A stretch of 64,000 nt of DNA from Sophora flavescens (taxonomy: Eukaryota; Streptophyta; Magnoliopsida; Fabales; Fabaceae): NCBI GenBank assembly GCA_030762895.1, contig CM061063.1, positions 98,106,210 through 98,170,209 of the forward strand. Reading direction: 5' to 3'. The position numbers and the translations under genes are program-made. Every line of letters begins with the position of its first letter. The stretch's first letter is position 1. The notes below the pieces were generated by a model. It saw only the letters and a program-made list of their open reading frames with translations. It made no database searches and was not told where the DNA came from. This document shows, piece by piece, positions 25,115 through 37,711 of this stretch.

Positions 25115-26502
25115 TGTAAGACCCCGATTTTCACTGCTTTCTAATATCGGTAATAAATATATAAACATATATATTTTATCCGAGACTTAGAAAATGATTT
25201 TGGATAAAACAAGGTCATTTCCATGTTATACTTATTTTCATAGGGTTACGGAAAAGTTTTTGGTTGAAAATTCAGACGGTAACCAGTCTACCGTTTTGTG
25301 TTTTTACTGACAGTAAAAGTTTATTGCTCAGAAAACCTAGTTTTAATTAGTGAACGAATGTTTTTATCGTATTTGATACGATATTGGAAATTTTGAAAAA
25401 TTTAGCGTAAAAATATAATATTATATTTGCTACGGGCGAAAACGTCGAGATATCTCTAGGAAAACCTGAGTCAGGTGAATCAGGGAGTCAGCAACGGAGC
25501 TGAGATGACTGATGTGACTGATGTGACGGGCATTTATGATGATCCTATCCGAGTCATAATGGCCATAATGACGAATTTATGACAATAGGATATTTGTGCA
25601 TGGAAAGGACAATTTTACCCCTAGCTTTCCATGAATTTTGCAAGCCATGCCGTTGTAATTTTTGACCAAATTACCCCCCAAACCAACGGCTCCTTCATCA
25701 TAACACACTTAGGCAAGTTCATTTCTCCATTTTCATGTCTTTTGTCTTAAGAACTTCAAGCTTTTTTGCCATAGAACTCATAAGAACACCATAGGAATTT
25801 TGTGAAGAACACCATCCAAATCATCATCTTCTTTGATCATCAAGAGGTGACAACTCTGCATCTTGTCATTTAAAGCCTTTCTCTTCACAACTTTTATGGA
25901 TTTATGCTTGTGTTCATCAATTTCTTCATTTCATTCAAAGTTCATGAAGCTAACTTCAAAAATCCATAACTAATTCTAGAAAAATCCTTTTAACATGAAA
26001 CCAATTGCTATGATATCAAAATCATCTCTATTTTCATCATCTAGAAGCATATGATCATGACAAATTTCCTTCCCAATTTTGAGCTGGGCCGAATCCATGA
26101 AAAAGTGGAGTTCATGGGTTTTGTTTCATTTTCATGTCTTGATTCATGATTTAATCTCTTAGTACCTTGATAGTTCTTGTATGTAAGTAAGTAGAAGATC
26201 AAAAATCAAACCCTAACATACTTGTTTCATAAAGGCCGAAACCCTAGCTATGAATATTGGATGGATTTTTGATTCAAATGTTGTCTTGTAACACTTGAAT
26301 CCAACTCTAGGTTTTGTATGTTGAGTAAATCCAAGAGTTGAGAACATTTTAAAACCTCTAGCCTATGATCTTGAGAAAAACCAAAACCCTAGTTCTTGGA
26401 ATAGATGAGTTTTATTACATATTCTTAGTTCATGATCTTGGTTTAAGTACATAATCATGTTTTAGTTACTTATGGATCATAAATCCCTAAGTTAACAAAT
26501 TT
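25115..26502 (+). mobile_element. LTR L2 (solo), 5' part
   Basis: It starts TGTAAGACCCCGATTTTC and ends far downstream at 47656 (GGGGTGTCGCA). The 5-bp duplication CTCAA is at 25110-25114 and 47657-47661. It resembles LTR 1-4092. Here it carries the first donor-like site (CATCAAGAG|GTGAC at about 25848) and is then split by the CACTA element at 26503. Confidence 0.85.
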
Positions 26503-26760
26503 CACTACAACAGATTAGACTTTAGATAGCGTTTCCGTATGCCTTTTAATAGTGTTTGTAATCGCTATCTATGCTACCGCTATTAAAACTCATTAGCAAA
26601 GATAGCATTTAGGAAGTGCTATTAATAGGTGACTTTAAATAGCGTTTGTACACGGAAACGCTATCTAAAGGCAGACTTTAGAGAGTGTTTCCGTGTACAA
26701 ACGCTATCTAAAGTCAGACTTTAGATAGCGTTTGTTAATACAAACGCTATCTATTCCCCC
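26503..26760. repeat. CACTA left terminal and subterminal repeats
   Basis: The terminal repeat is followed by about six copies, in both orientations, of TAGATAGCGTTT or AAACGCTATCTA. Several are paired into palindromes (for example AGCGTTTGTACACGGAAACG). In En/Spm-type elements such motifs bind the TnpA-class protein; that role here is inferred. Confidence 0.8.
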
Positions 26761-27129
26761 TTTTTTTTTTAATTTTACATATTTCTTAACTTTTACATCC
26801 ATTCCTGCATATTGAACTACACCAAAAAAACCACAATTGTTGCAGTCAATACAAATGTTCCCTTGCTTCCACCGTACTGCTGAAGTAAATATGTAAATGC
26901 AAAAAGATGCATAAAATTAGGGAGAAAAAATTAAGGAACCAAGTATATAAGGGAATCCGCAAACTTCATATATTTCAGCCATGCACACTGATCATATACA
27001 GATTATAGAAGCAACTGATTCATAATATTAAAGCTTCCCAATTTCAACATCATCCAAAACCTCAAGTCAACAATGAAACTTCATTAAATTTGTTTCAGAA
27101 ACTGCTAACTAACAATGCTTAATAATTAC

Positions 27130-27201
27130 AAGACAGCAAGTGCTTGCATGAGACCGATCATAGACGGAATATGCCCAGAGATTTTATTGCCTTGCAATGA
27201 C
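27130..27201 (-). pseudogene. Captured ERECTA-type LRR exon (third of three)
   Basis: A 72-nt minus-strand exon is bounded by TTTTTGTAG and GTAATT. It encodes SLQGNKISGHIPSMIGLMQA then LAVL, the repeat that follows VATL in ERECTA-family receptor kinases, which carry one LRR per 72-nt exon. The exon preceding it in the original gene is at 37712-37780. The two are now separated by a 10.4-kb retrotransposon in their shared intron. The flanking exons on this side are absent. Confidence 0.88.
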
Positions 27202-27306
27202 CTACAAAAATCAAACAAATCCATCAAGAAATTCCCATAGAAGGGAAGTGGAAGACCAAATATCCTTCTTATTAAAAATTGAAATAGGTTATAAAGGATC
27301 ATGCAA

Positions 27307-30300
27307 TGTAACACCCTAGTTTTTAGACATATGATTAATTATTTTATTTAGATGTTTAAGTTTATTTTGTTATGTGGTTTACTTTGATTAATTAAATTAC
27401 TCTCTTCAAACTATTTTATTGGGTGCATTAGCACTGACTTATTTCAGTGAATGCACGCTTACTAGACAATAATTTACGTTATTGTAACTATTATATCGAT
27501 ACAGAAAAATATTTTAAATAATATGATTAAGAGAAAAGAATTTTCATATTCTCATCCTATTTAATTTTAGAGTTAAAAATATTTTGGTTTGACCTTAATC
27601 GGAGATTAAATTTTGGACTGAGTATTTTCTTAGTTGATCAGTTCAATTATTAATCTTTACTCTAATTTGAATTTCGAAATCATATCTTTATCAATCTTTA
27701 TTTTTAGATTCCAAAAAGTAAAAACATATTTATTTTAGGCCTAATATTTATCACTCATTTTGTACCTATCACTAAGTAATTGGTTTAAAAACTCATTTTC
27801 TCTTTTTTCTCTCTCTCTTTCTCGACGCTATCTCTCTCTTTTTCACGTTTCTTCTCTGCTTCTTTCTTCTTCTTTCTTCTTTCTTTTCTCTTCTTCCTCC
27901 TCCTTCTACTTCACTTCATCTTCTCCCCTCTTTCTTGCCGGACCCGATCGCACGCCGCCCCTGCACGCTGCTCGGAACCGTACGACCACCGTTGGACCGC
28001 GTCGCACGAGAAGACAGTCGCGACCTAGCCATCGTCCTCCAACGCGTTTCGTTCGTTCCGCCACTGTTCATCATCATCTCCGCCGCGAGCGTCGCCTGCA
28101 ACCCGTCTTCCAGACGACGTTTGGCCGCGCCTGGTGGGAGCAACACCTAGGGCCGGCTGGTATCTTCCCGGACTATTGCAGCAGCTAAAAAATGGAGCTA
28201 CGCCGCTGATCCGTCGCGTCTCCACCGTCAGTCGCCGTGCCGGACCTCCAAGACAACACCATCATAACTTCCTCTTCACCTTGGGTAAGAGTTTTACCTC
28301 TAACCTCTTCTCTTTTGTAAATCCCCAAATGGATTTTTAAAACCCTAACCCTAACCCTTTGATTTCAGATTTTAATCTTGAAATTTAAGCTTGTTTTATG
28401 AAATTAGGACTGTGAATTTGTGTTTCCCTAAACCAATTTCATTATTCTGAGTTTTCCCTAAATTTTAATAAGGAGCCCTAAACCCCCAAATTTGATTTGA
28501 TTTGAATTTGGCTATGTTTTTGTGAAATTAATTATGATTTAGTGCAATTAGGACTCTTAATGGATGATTTCCAAAGTTCTTTTTCATGATATTTTAATCA
28601 AAACAAAGTTTCCTTAAAGGGTATTGGGAAGCGTGAGCTTCAAACGTGATTTTCTTTGAAAATAACATTGTTTTGTAATTAGATTAAGTGTTTAGATAAA
28701 GTTAGAATGTGTGTTTGATCATGTGAAATTGATTTCTTGATTTTTGGTTGTTGCGCATTGTTGGATTCCCTCTCTGAGACGTTTGGCACGGCTATGCTTG
28801 CTTGATGGAGTAGATAGTTATACTCTTGGAGCTAACGGGAGCATTAAGACGAGGATCCATTACTTGTCTTCAAAGGTAAGGGGAGTTTGCCTAGGGATAT
28901 TCAATGACTGTATGCATGTGTGTATGTGTTTAATTGGATATTTACATGTTGATTGAGCTTACTTGATTATCTAATGTACTTGAACTGTTATGCTATTATC
29001 TGATGTTGAACTGTACTTGTTCTAAATGTTATAATGCATATATGTGATGAATTGCTTTCAACTGTGATATTAGCATTGAACTGATAATATGTATTGCTGC
29101 TGATTGAAAGTTTGCTAAGCCAGACTTGTGTCTGTGCCCCACCGTTATAAGGATTAAAAACCTTAATAAGCTTTGAAGATGAAGGGATTGGTGTTCTTTT
29201 CCAAAAGCTCATTAACTTAAAGTACTTGTTTTAAAAGTTGAAATGGTTTTGGTAAACTATTGTCATACAAGAGAAAAATCCTTTTCGAGCTATGTGTCTT
29301 CAAGTGAAAACTTTCAAGATTATTTGGCAATATCCTATTGGGGGAAATATTTCAAAGATAAAAGAATTTCAAAGATGCTTTATAAAAAGATTTTCAAAGA
29401 AAAGGCTTTTCCTAAATATTTTAGAAACTTTTCGATAACCTGGATAGGTTATCGAGGATTCGGTTTTGAATTTGTTTTTCACTGAACGAAAAATAAGTAC
29501 TTAAGAAAGAGAATCTAGTACGCGAGACGTCGCCTCTAGTATTCAGTGATGCGCACGTGATCTTGAATCAGTGTTAATTCGGGACTATGAGTCCTGGTTG
29601 TGATGTTATGGCACGTGATCTTGGATCAGTGTTAATTCGGGACTATGAGTCCTGGTTATGATGTTATGGCACGTGATCTTGGATCAGTGTTAATTCGGGA
29701 CTACGAGTCCTGGCTATGATGTTATGGACTGAGAGTCCAATTCTCGAAATTGAGGACAGTTCGTTCTGATTTTGTTGTGATGGACTTAGGTCCTAATCAC
29801 GTTGTGTTGGACTGTGTATTCTAACCGCGTGTGATGAACATGATTAAAGGTGAAGGTTGTTTTCTACGACCACAAGCCTAGGACTGGTGCATCGGTCTCG
29901 GGCGTTGTGATTGAGCATTCGGACTGTGTGTCCTATGCTTCTAAGTTTTCAAGTGATGGGGAAATGATGATTAAGTCGTTAGCTTTGAGCTGCGACAGCG
30001 AAAAAGAATGAACACAAAGAAAACCTTTTAAATAAAATATTTTCTCATGTGCATTTCCCCAAGCAGACGTGCTATTGATGATTAAATCAGATACAAAAGA
30101 TGGTATCTGGGAGTCTGTCCATGTAAACCAAGTGAAGAGGCACATGTGACGTTGCTCGTCCTGAGACCTTATGCATGAGGGTAAGGAGGCAACTGCCCGG
30201 TGGGCTAGAGATTGACCAACTCTAATACTTCTCCAGGAAAAACGGTGTTGATATCTCATGAGATTAAGTTAGAGCCTGATATTGAAGTGTCATGCATATT

Positions 30301-31139
30301 TTCAAAAGATTGACTGTGCGGGTTTGAGACCCTTTGATATAACACTGTTATGTTATGTATATGCATGATTTAACTGCTTATATGATTATGTGATGTATGT
30401 ATCATGTATATGGTTGTGGTGTGATATATCCATTTGTCGGTATCTCACCCTTACAAACATATCAGGTTTCTTCTGGTTTGCTATTGTACCCTGGGTATTT
30501 TAGTACAGATGTGCAGAGGAGTCTTACTAAGTCACTCAGAGACTTAGATCTAGTTGCTTGATGAGGTATTTGATTGTGGAACGATCACGTGAGTTCTTCT
30601 CAGGAATAACTTTTAGAATGACCAGGTTAGGGTTTGAGACTGGATTTTTGATAAGTATGTATGAGTATGACTCAGAGAGTCTATATTTTAAAACGGAATG
30701 TTTATGGCTCGGAGAGCGTCTCTTTTGAATGAAAACTTAAACTTTTCCTTTTGGTCATGTATAGCTAATTGATATAACTATCTTTAGCATATTAATGCCT
30801 GGTTGTATTTGGTGTAACTGGAATTCTGGAATGAAAATGTAATTATTTTAGCAGGTGTTCTTTTACCTGGGATGTCCGAATTACAGAGGAGACTCTGTCG
30901 AAATTTTCGTAAAATACTAGCTTTTATTCAAGTATATTCTTTAAATTAAATAGGCTTGCCATACTATGATAGTAAGTCTGTGTGCCAATCAAGGCTTAGG
31001 AGTCGTGACAAAATTTTTATACCCAATTTCAGACATTATATACTTATATAAATTATTTTCCGAAAGCACCAGCAAATTATCTTTTAATTTAAATTCCGCA
31101 TGTGTTACGTAAGTAATGCCCTCAAGGGGGGGCGTTACA
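27307..31139 (+). mobile_element. 5' LTR of the non-autonomous element
   Basis: It starts TGTAACACCCTAG and ends GGGGGGGCGTTACA. It contains a long C/T tract (27800-27925), then a GC-rich stretch (27930-28255). Donor-like sites are at about 28285 (CTTGG|GTAAGAG) and 28876 (CAAAG|GTAAGGGG), and an acceptor-like ATCAG ends at 30465. A three-unit minisatellite is at 29553-29726. The Ser/Phe-rich and Arg-rich frame over the C/T tract and GC island is read as leader, not gene. Confidence 0.92.
29553..29726 (+). repeat. 58-bp minisatellite, three units (5' LTR)
   Basis: Exactly three 58-bp units start GCACGTGATCTTGGATCAGT; each contains the E-box-like CACGTG. The paired array in the 3' LTR (36111-36284) has the same unit number and length. 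Confidence 0.9.
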
Positions 31140-31142
31140 AGG

Positions 31143-31153
31143 TGGTATCAGAG
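31143..31153 (+). other. Primer-binding site (iMet tRNA type)
   Basis: TGGTATCAGAG begins 3 bp after the 5' LTR and matches the complement of the 3' end of initiator-methionine tRNA. Confidence 0.9.
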
Positions 31154-33828
31154 ATGGTCGAGTCTTTCGGGATCTTTGGGGAATAGGTCTGTTAAGTTTT
31201 GTTGTGTGATCTCTGGTTTGCTCTTGTTTAAATTGTTTCTTGTTGAAGCAATGTGTGTTGACGCACAAGTATATGTTTCTTGATGGTTTTCCAAGGGCTT
31301 TATGTCCTGGGAGACCTTAGATCTTGAATGTTACTTGGGTTCGAATATGACATTTGATTATCCTTGCGAATCGTGTCAGACATATTTTATGATTTTAATT
31401 TGCAGTCTGTTAGGACTTATGAATTAGTTATGTCGATTCATAAATTTCCAGTTGTTCATTTCTTTGTTTGTGAGAAGTCGTACTCACACTTCTAAATAAT
31501 CCTCGATGTATTAGACATTTGAGTGAATTGATTTATCAGAATTCATTGGTCTGGATACTTTCACATTTTGTGGAGAGAAGTGGTTATGACTATTTCTTGA
31601 GTTATAACACAGATAATTTCGTGATAGCAGAAGTTTCTTGGTGAAACTTAGTTTCGTCACTTCTATTTTTGGTAGAGGTGAAAGTCATCATTTTGTAAAT
31701 TCCTTGTACTAAGAATAAGAATTAATCCTCTTTGGATTAGAAGTTATTCACCCTTTGATTCCTTAAATCCGCTGGAAGATTCTTGTGGAAGAATGAACTT
31801 TATTAGATTCATGTTTGTAAATGTGTATTGATCATGCATTTTTACACCCATGAACCTGATGTAATGATCTTTTTCCATACTGGATGTTCCGATATCCTTC
31901 AAATTAATGAAATTCTTTTCTATGCTTATGTGAAAGTGAAATCAAGAAAAATTTTCTTTTCTTGAGAAATTCTTTTATGATCACCAAGGTCTTGTCTTAT
32001 TGCAGTTCGAACGTACTTTTCGTCTTCGATCATTGTAGTTCTACGTATTTTCCAAATGTTGTCGATGTGTGACCTATCTCATCAGTCGTGAGTTGGATAT
32101 CTCCACATCAAGATGTATAATTGAGACCTTCCTTGTTGAGATGTTGACATTCCTTCAATCTTTGTTATAAGTTTTCTGAAGACCTGTATGAGTCTTGATT
32201 GAATTCAAGTGATCGTTGATCGACTGGTGAAGTCTACATCTTCTTACGAGTTAAGATCCACAAGCAGAGTTAGTGAACCGAATAATGTATCATAGGATTG
32301 TTCAGACTTCATGGAGTATCTTCAAGTGTTGTTTCAGATGAAAAACGGAAGTTATCAACGTGTGTCGGTTGAATTTACTTTAAGTGTTGAGGACTAAGTT
32401 GAGACTAAGTCCAATTGATCATCCTCAGTGGGATGGATAAGGAATGAGGTGACCTATCTTTAGCAGGTCAGTTGGGAGATAGTGTGGTACTTAATTTTTG
32501 TCATCTCTATGGTAGGACAAACTAGATTTGATAGGAGTTTCGTTAGTGTATAGATGTGAATGGTACTATGAGGACCCTTAAGTTCAACGTCATTGAGTAA
32601 GATGGTTACGATGGATCTTATCATGATCGAGGCAGATGTATCATTAAAGGGAATTAGAGTAGTGATCAAAGTTTATGGTTAATGTTGACTTCCTGAGTCC
32701 GAGGATTAACGTTAAAATATGTATGGTAGTTTTCCTTAAGTTGAACGGAAATAGTAAAAAGGAGTTCTTGAGTGAAACTAAGTTGCTAGAAAAGTTTAAG
32801 AATTGTGATTTTGGATAATTCAAGTTGAAGTGATTCATTTTGGTTGTAGTTGCATGGAGAAATGTAATCGTATTCTTTAAGATTGAAATGAATGACTATG
32901 ATATAATTTGGAGTGGTGGAATATATTCAAAGAAAACTAAGACTATAATTGTGTGCTTTGGGTGGAAAGTTGATATATGTGATAGAGTTAAGGTTGAACT
33001 TGATGTTCGTTGTGAGGATAAGGTGTTGAAGAAGTTTTGCTAGTAGACAAATTTTGAGGCAAGAAGTGATTAAGTTTTGATTGTGTCTTTCGAGTGTGAT
33101 AAGCTATGGTGAAATGTTTATAATCTTTGAAGTCTTATTTTGGTAAAAATGTGGTTGATGATCCATAGTGGAAACTAGATATTTTAAATCCAAGATTGCC
33201 ATTGGGGAGTGTCCACCTGGATTTCTTGGCTTTGTTTTGGTGCAACTCTTAGGGGTAATGGCCTTAGAGAAACTCTGTTTTATAATCTCTTTTCTCGGTT
33301 GTGAATATATAAGATTAGCGTTTGTGAAAATTCAGTTTATGAAGAAGTTCGAAGTTGATGAGTTAGATAATCCTAGCAGCTTACCTTCAGGAATGTTGTG
33401 ACGTTTTGATTGGAGACTTGAAAAGTGTGAACTTGATATGACTAGAAGAGTAGACTAAGCCCAAATGAACTAAGACTATGATTGCATCTCTTGAGTAGAA
33501 GGTTAATTGATGTTATGGTAAAGTTAGTGTTGGTTTTGATGCTAGCTGTGAAAGTTAGATATTGGAGAAAGTTTTCTAATGGATCTATAATGAGAAGTGA
33601 AGAGATTAAGCATTGATTTTGTTCTTTAAAGTGTAATAGACTAAGGTGAAATATCGAAGGTAGTGGAGATAATGTGGTAGTGAAAAGTCTCGAGGATAAA
33701 TAAAATGGCATAAGAATTGATCATGTTATAGTATTATAGATGAAAGGAATGAAGCGATGAGAATACAAAGCAAGATTTTAGAGTTAAAGTGTGATTACAA
33801 AATCCTGTTTAGTTTTAAGCTACGAAAT

Positions 33829-33863
33829 TTCGAGGACGAAATTTTTTTTAAGAGGTGTAGTAA
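33829..33863 (+). other. Polypurine-tract region
   Basis: CGAGGACGAAATT, a T-run and then AAGAGGTGTAGTAA lie directly before TGTAACACCC of the 3' LTR. This is the conserved pre-LTR arrangement seen at 4376, 16856 and 62683. Confidence 0.7.
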
Positions 33864-36800
33864 TGTAACACCCAAGTTTTTAGACATATGATTAATTATT
33901 TTATTTAGATGTTTAAGTTTATTTTGTTATGTGGTTTACTTTGAGTAATTAAATTACTCTCTTCAAACTATTTTATTGGGTGCATTAGCACTGACTTATT
34001 TCAGTGAATGCACACTTACTAGACAATAATTTACGTTATTGTCACTATTATACCGGTACAGAAAAATATTTTAAATAATATGATTAAGAGAAAAGCATTT
34101 TCATATTCTCATCCTATTTAATTTTAGAGTTAAAAATATTTTGGTTTGACCTTAATCGGAGATTAAATTTTGGACTGAGTATTTTCTTAGTTGATCAGTT
34201 CAATTATTAATCTTTACTCTAATTTGAATTTCGAAGTCATATCTTTATCAATCTTTATTTTTAGATTCCAAAAAGTAAAAACATATTTATTTTAGGCCTA
34301 ATATTTATCACTCATTTTGTACCTATCACTAAGTAATTGGTTTAAAAACTCATTTTCTCTCTTTTCTCTCTCTCTTTCTCGACGCTATCTCTCTCTTTTT
34401 CACGTTTCTTCTCTGCTTCTTTCTTCTTCTTTCTTCTTTCTTTTCTCTTCTTCCTCCTCCTTCTACTTCACTTCATCTTCTCCCCTCTTTCTTGCCGGAC
34501 CCGATCGCACGCCGCCCCTGCACGCTGCTCGGAACCGCACGACCACCGTTGGACCGCGTCGCACGAGAAGACAGCCGCGACCCAACCGTCGTCCTCCAAC
34601 GCATTTAGTTCGTTCTGCCACTGTTCATCATCATCTCCGCCGCGAGCGTCGCCTGCAACCCGTCTTCCAGACGCCGTTTGGCCGCGCCTGGTAGGGAGCA
34701 ACACCTAGGGTCGGCTGGTATCTTCCCGGACTGTTGCAGCAGCTAAAAAATGGAGCTCCGCCACTGATCCGTTGCGTCTCCATCGTCAGCCGCCGTGCCG
34801 GACCTCTAAGACTGCACCATCGTAACTTCCTCTTCACCTTGGGTAAGAGTTTTACCTCTAACCTCTTCTCTTTTGTAAATCCCCAAATGGATTTTTAAAA
34901 CCCTAACCCTAACCCTTTGATTTCAGATTTTAATCTTGAAATTTAAGCTTGTTTTATGAAATTAGGACTGTGAATTTGTGTTTCCCTAAACCAATTTCAT
35001 TATTATGAGTTTTCCCTAAATTTTAATAAGGAGCCCTAAACCCCCAAATTTTATTTGATTTGAATTTGGGTATGTTTTTGTGAAATTAATTATGATTTAG
35101 TGCAATTAGGACTCTTAATGGATGATTTCCAAAGTTCTTTTTCATGATCTTTTAATCAAAACAAAGTTTCCTTAAAGGGTATTGGGAAGCGTGAGCTTCA
35201 AATGTGATTTTCTTTGAAAATAACATTGTTTGGTAATTAGATTAAGTGTTTAGATAAAGTTAGAATGTGTGTTTGATCATGTGAAATTGATTTCTTGATT
35301 TTTGGTTGCTGCGCGTTGTTGGATTCCCTCTCTGAGACGTTTGACACGGCTATGCTTGCTTGATGGAGTAGATAGTTATACTCTTGGAGCTAACGTGAGC
35401 ATTAAGACGATGATCCATTACTTGTCTTCAAAGGTAAGGGGAGTTTGCCTAGGGATATTCAATGACTGTTTGCATGTGTGTATGTGTTTAATTGGATATT
35501 TACATGTTGATTGAGCTTACTTGATTATCTAATGTACTTGAACTGTTATGCTATTATCTGATGTTGAACTGTACTTGTTCTAAATGTTATAATGCATATA
35601 TGTGATGAATTGCTTTCAACTGTGATATTAGCATTGAACTAATAATATGTACTGCTGTTGATTGAAAGTTTGCTAAGCCAGACTTGTGTCTGTGCTCAAC
35701 CGTTATAAGGATTAAAAACCTTAATAAGCTTTGAAGATGAAGGGATTGGTGTTCTTTTCCAAAAGCTCATTAACTTAAAGTACTTGTTTTAAAAGTTGAA
35801 ATGGTTTTGGTAAACTATTGTTATACAAGAGAAAAATCCTTTTCGAGCTATGTGTCTTCAAGTGAAAACTTTCAAGATTATTTGGCAATATCCTATTGGG
35901 GGAAATATTTCAAAGATAAAAGAATTTCAAAGATGCTTTATAAAAAGATTTTCAAAGAAAAGGCTTTTCCTAAATATTTTAGAAACTTTCCGATAACCTG
36001 GATAGGTTATCGAGGATTCGGTTTTGAATTTGTTTTTCACTGAACGAAAAATAAGTACTTAAGAAAGAGAATCTAGTACGCGAGACGTCGCCTCTAGTAT
36101 TCAGTGATGCGCACGTGATCTTGAATCAGTGTTAATTCGGGACTACGAGTCCTGGTTATGATGTTATGGCACGTGATCTTGGATCAGTGTTAGTTTGGGA
36201 CTACGAGTCCTGGTTATGATGTTATGGCACGTGATCTTGGATCAGTGTTAATTCGGGACTACGAGTCCTGGCTATGATGTTATGGACTGAGAGTCCAATT
36301 CTCGAAATTAAGGACAGTTCGTTCTGATTTCGTTGTGATGGACTTAGGTCCTAATCATGTTGTGTTGGACTGTGTATTCTAACCGCGTGTGATGAACATG
36401 ATTAAAGGTGAAGTTTGTTTTCTACCACCACAAGCCTAGGACTGGTGCATCGGTCTTGGGCGTTGTGATTGAGCATTCGGACTGTGTGTCCTATGCTTCT
36501 AAGTTTTCAAGTGATGGGGAAATGATGATTAAGTCGTTAGCTTTGAGCTGCGACAGCGAAAAAGAATGAACACAAAGAAAAGCTTTTAAATAAAATATTT
36601 TCTCATGTGCATTTCCCCAAGCAGACGTGCAATTGATGATTAAATCAGATACAAAAGATGGTATATGGGAGTCTGTCCATGTAAACCGAGTGAAGAGGCA
36701 CATGTGACGTTGCTCGTCCTAAGACCTTATTCATGAGGGTAAGGAGGCAACTGCCCGGTGGGCTAGAGATTGACCAACTCTAATACTTCTCCAGGAAAAA

Positions 36801-37699
36801 CGGTGTTGATATCTCATGAGATTAAGTTAGAGCCTGATATTGAAGTGTCATGCATATTTTCAAAAGATTGACTGTGCGGGTTTGAGACCCTTTGATATAA
36901 CACTGTTATGTTATGTATATGCATGATTTAACTGCTTATATGATTATGTGATGTATGTATCATGTATATGGTTGTGGTGTGATATATCCATTTGTCGGTA
37001 TCTCACCCTTACAAACATATCAGGTTTCTTCTGGTTTGCTATTGTACCCTGGGTATTTTAGTACAGATGTGCAGAGGAGTCTTCCTAAGTCACTCAGAGA
37101 CTTAGATCTAGTTGCTTGATGAGGTATTTGATTGTGGAACGATCACGTGAGTTCTTCTCAGGAATAACTTTTAGAATGACCAGCTTAGGGTTTGAGACTG
37201 GATTTTTGATAAGTATGTATGAGTATGACTCAGAGAGTCTATATTTTAAAACGGAATGTTTATGGCTCGGAGAGCGTCTCTTTTGAATGAAAACTTAAAC
37301 TTTTCCTTTTGGTCATGTATAGCTAATTGATATAACTATCTTTAGCATATTAATGCCTGGTTGTATTTGGTGTAACTGGAATTCTGGAATGAAAATGTAA
37401 TTATTTTAGCAGGTGTTCTTTTACCTGGGATGTCCGAATTACAGAGGAGACTCTGTCGAAATTTTCGTAAAATACTAGCTTTTATTCAAGTATATTCTTT
37501 AAATTAAATAGGCTTGCCATACTATGATAGTAAGTCTGTGTGCCAATCAAGGCTTAGGAGTCGTGACAAAATTTTTATACCCAATTTCAGACACTTATAT
37601 ACTTATATAAATTATTTTCCGAAAGCACCAGCAAATTATCTTTTTAATTTAAATTCCGCATGTGTTACGTAAGTAATGCCCTCAAGGGGGGGCGTTACA
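33864..37699 (+). mobile_element. 3' LTR of the non-autonomous element
   Basis: It is nearly identical to 27307-31139, with scattered single-base differences such as CCTAGTT/CCAAGTT at the start. Donor-like CAAAG|GTAAGGGG is at 35434 and acceptor-like ATCAG ends at 37023. It ends GGCGTTACA followed by the duplication TGCAA. Confidence 0.92.
36111..36284 (+). repeat. 58-bp minisatellite, three units (3' LTR)
   Basis: The same three 58-bp units as at 29553-29726, with a few substitutions, so the array predates the insertion. Confidence 0.9.
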
Positions 37700-37711
37700 T
37701 GCAACACATAC

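Larger units (their letters stand above)
31140..33863 (+). mobile_element. Internal region without coding capacity
   Basis: It begins with the primer-binding site and ends with the polypurine block. All frames are short and match nothing I know. A degenerate duplication of about 530 bp is visible: ACTAAGACTATAATTGTGTG (32938) against ACTAAGACTATGATTGCATC (33469), with the following GATTAAG and AAGTGTAATAGACTAAGGTG-like text repeated. The 3' end matches the internal remnants at 4093, 16626 and 62341, so mobilising partners belong to the same wider family. Confidence 0.8.
27307..37699 (+). mobile_element. Complete non-autonomous LTR retrotransposon
   Basis: LTRs of 3833 bp (27307-31139) and 3836 bp (33864-37699) match closely. 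They flank a 2724-bp internal region with an iMet primer-binding site and a polypurine end. The 5-bp duplication TGCAA lies at 27302-27306 and 37700-37704. No gag or pol is encoded, so it must have moved with proteins from a relative (LARD-like). High LTR similarity suggests this is among the youngest insertions in the window. It sits in the intron of the exons captured by the CACTA. Confidence 0.93.

Noticed and set aside
27760..28188. Long Ser/Phe- then Arg-rich frame in the LTR (also 34317-34694)
   Set aside because: It follows a C/T tract and a GC island in the leader, lacks a proper Met start, and the second LTR copy stops early; composition artefact.
28341..28365. Telomere-like CCCTAACCCTAACCC in the LTR (also near 34900)
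   Set aside because: Only about two to three units, in both LTRs of one element; a short motif, not an interstitial telomere array.
29243..29485. 80-codon frames duplicated at 29243 and 35801 (opposite-strand relative at 8473)
   Set aside because: They are in matching positions of paired LTRs and follow DNA-level similarity; Lys/Phe-rich AT-biased composition and no conserved codon pattern that I could see.
33168..33401. 77-codon frame inside the non-autonomous element
   Set aside because: No motif, no relation to gag or pol, and adjacent relatives of the same internal text are not open.
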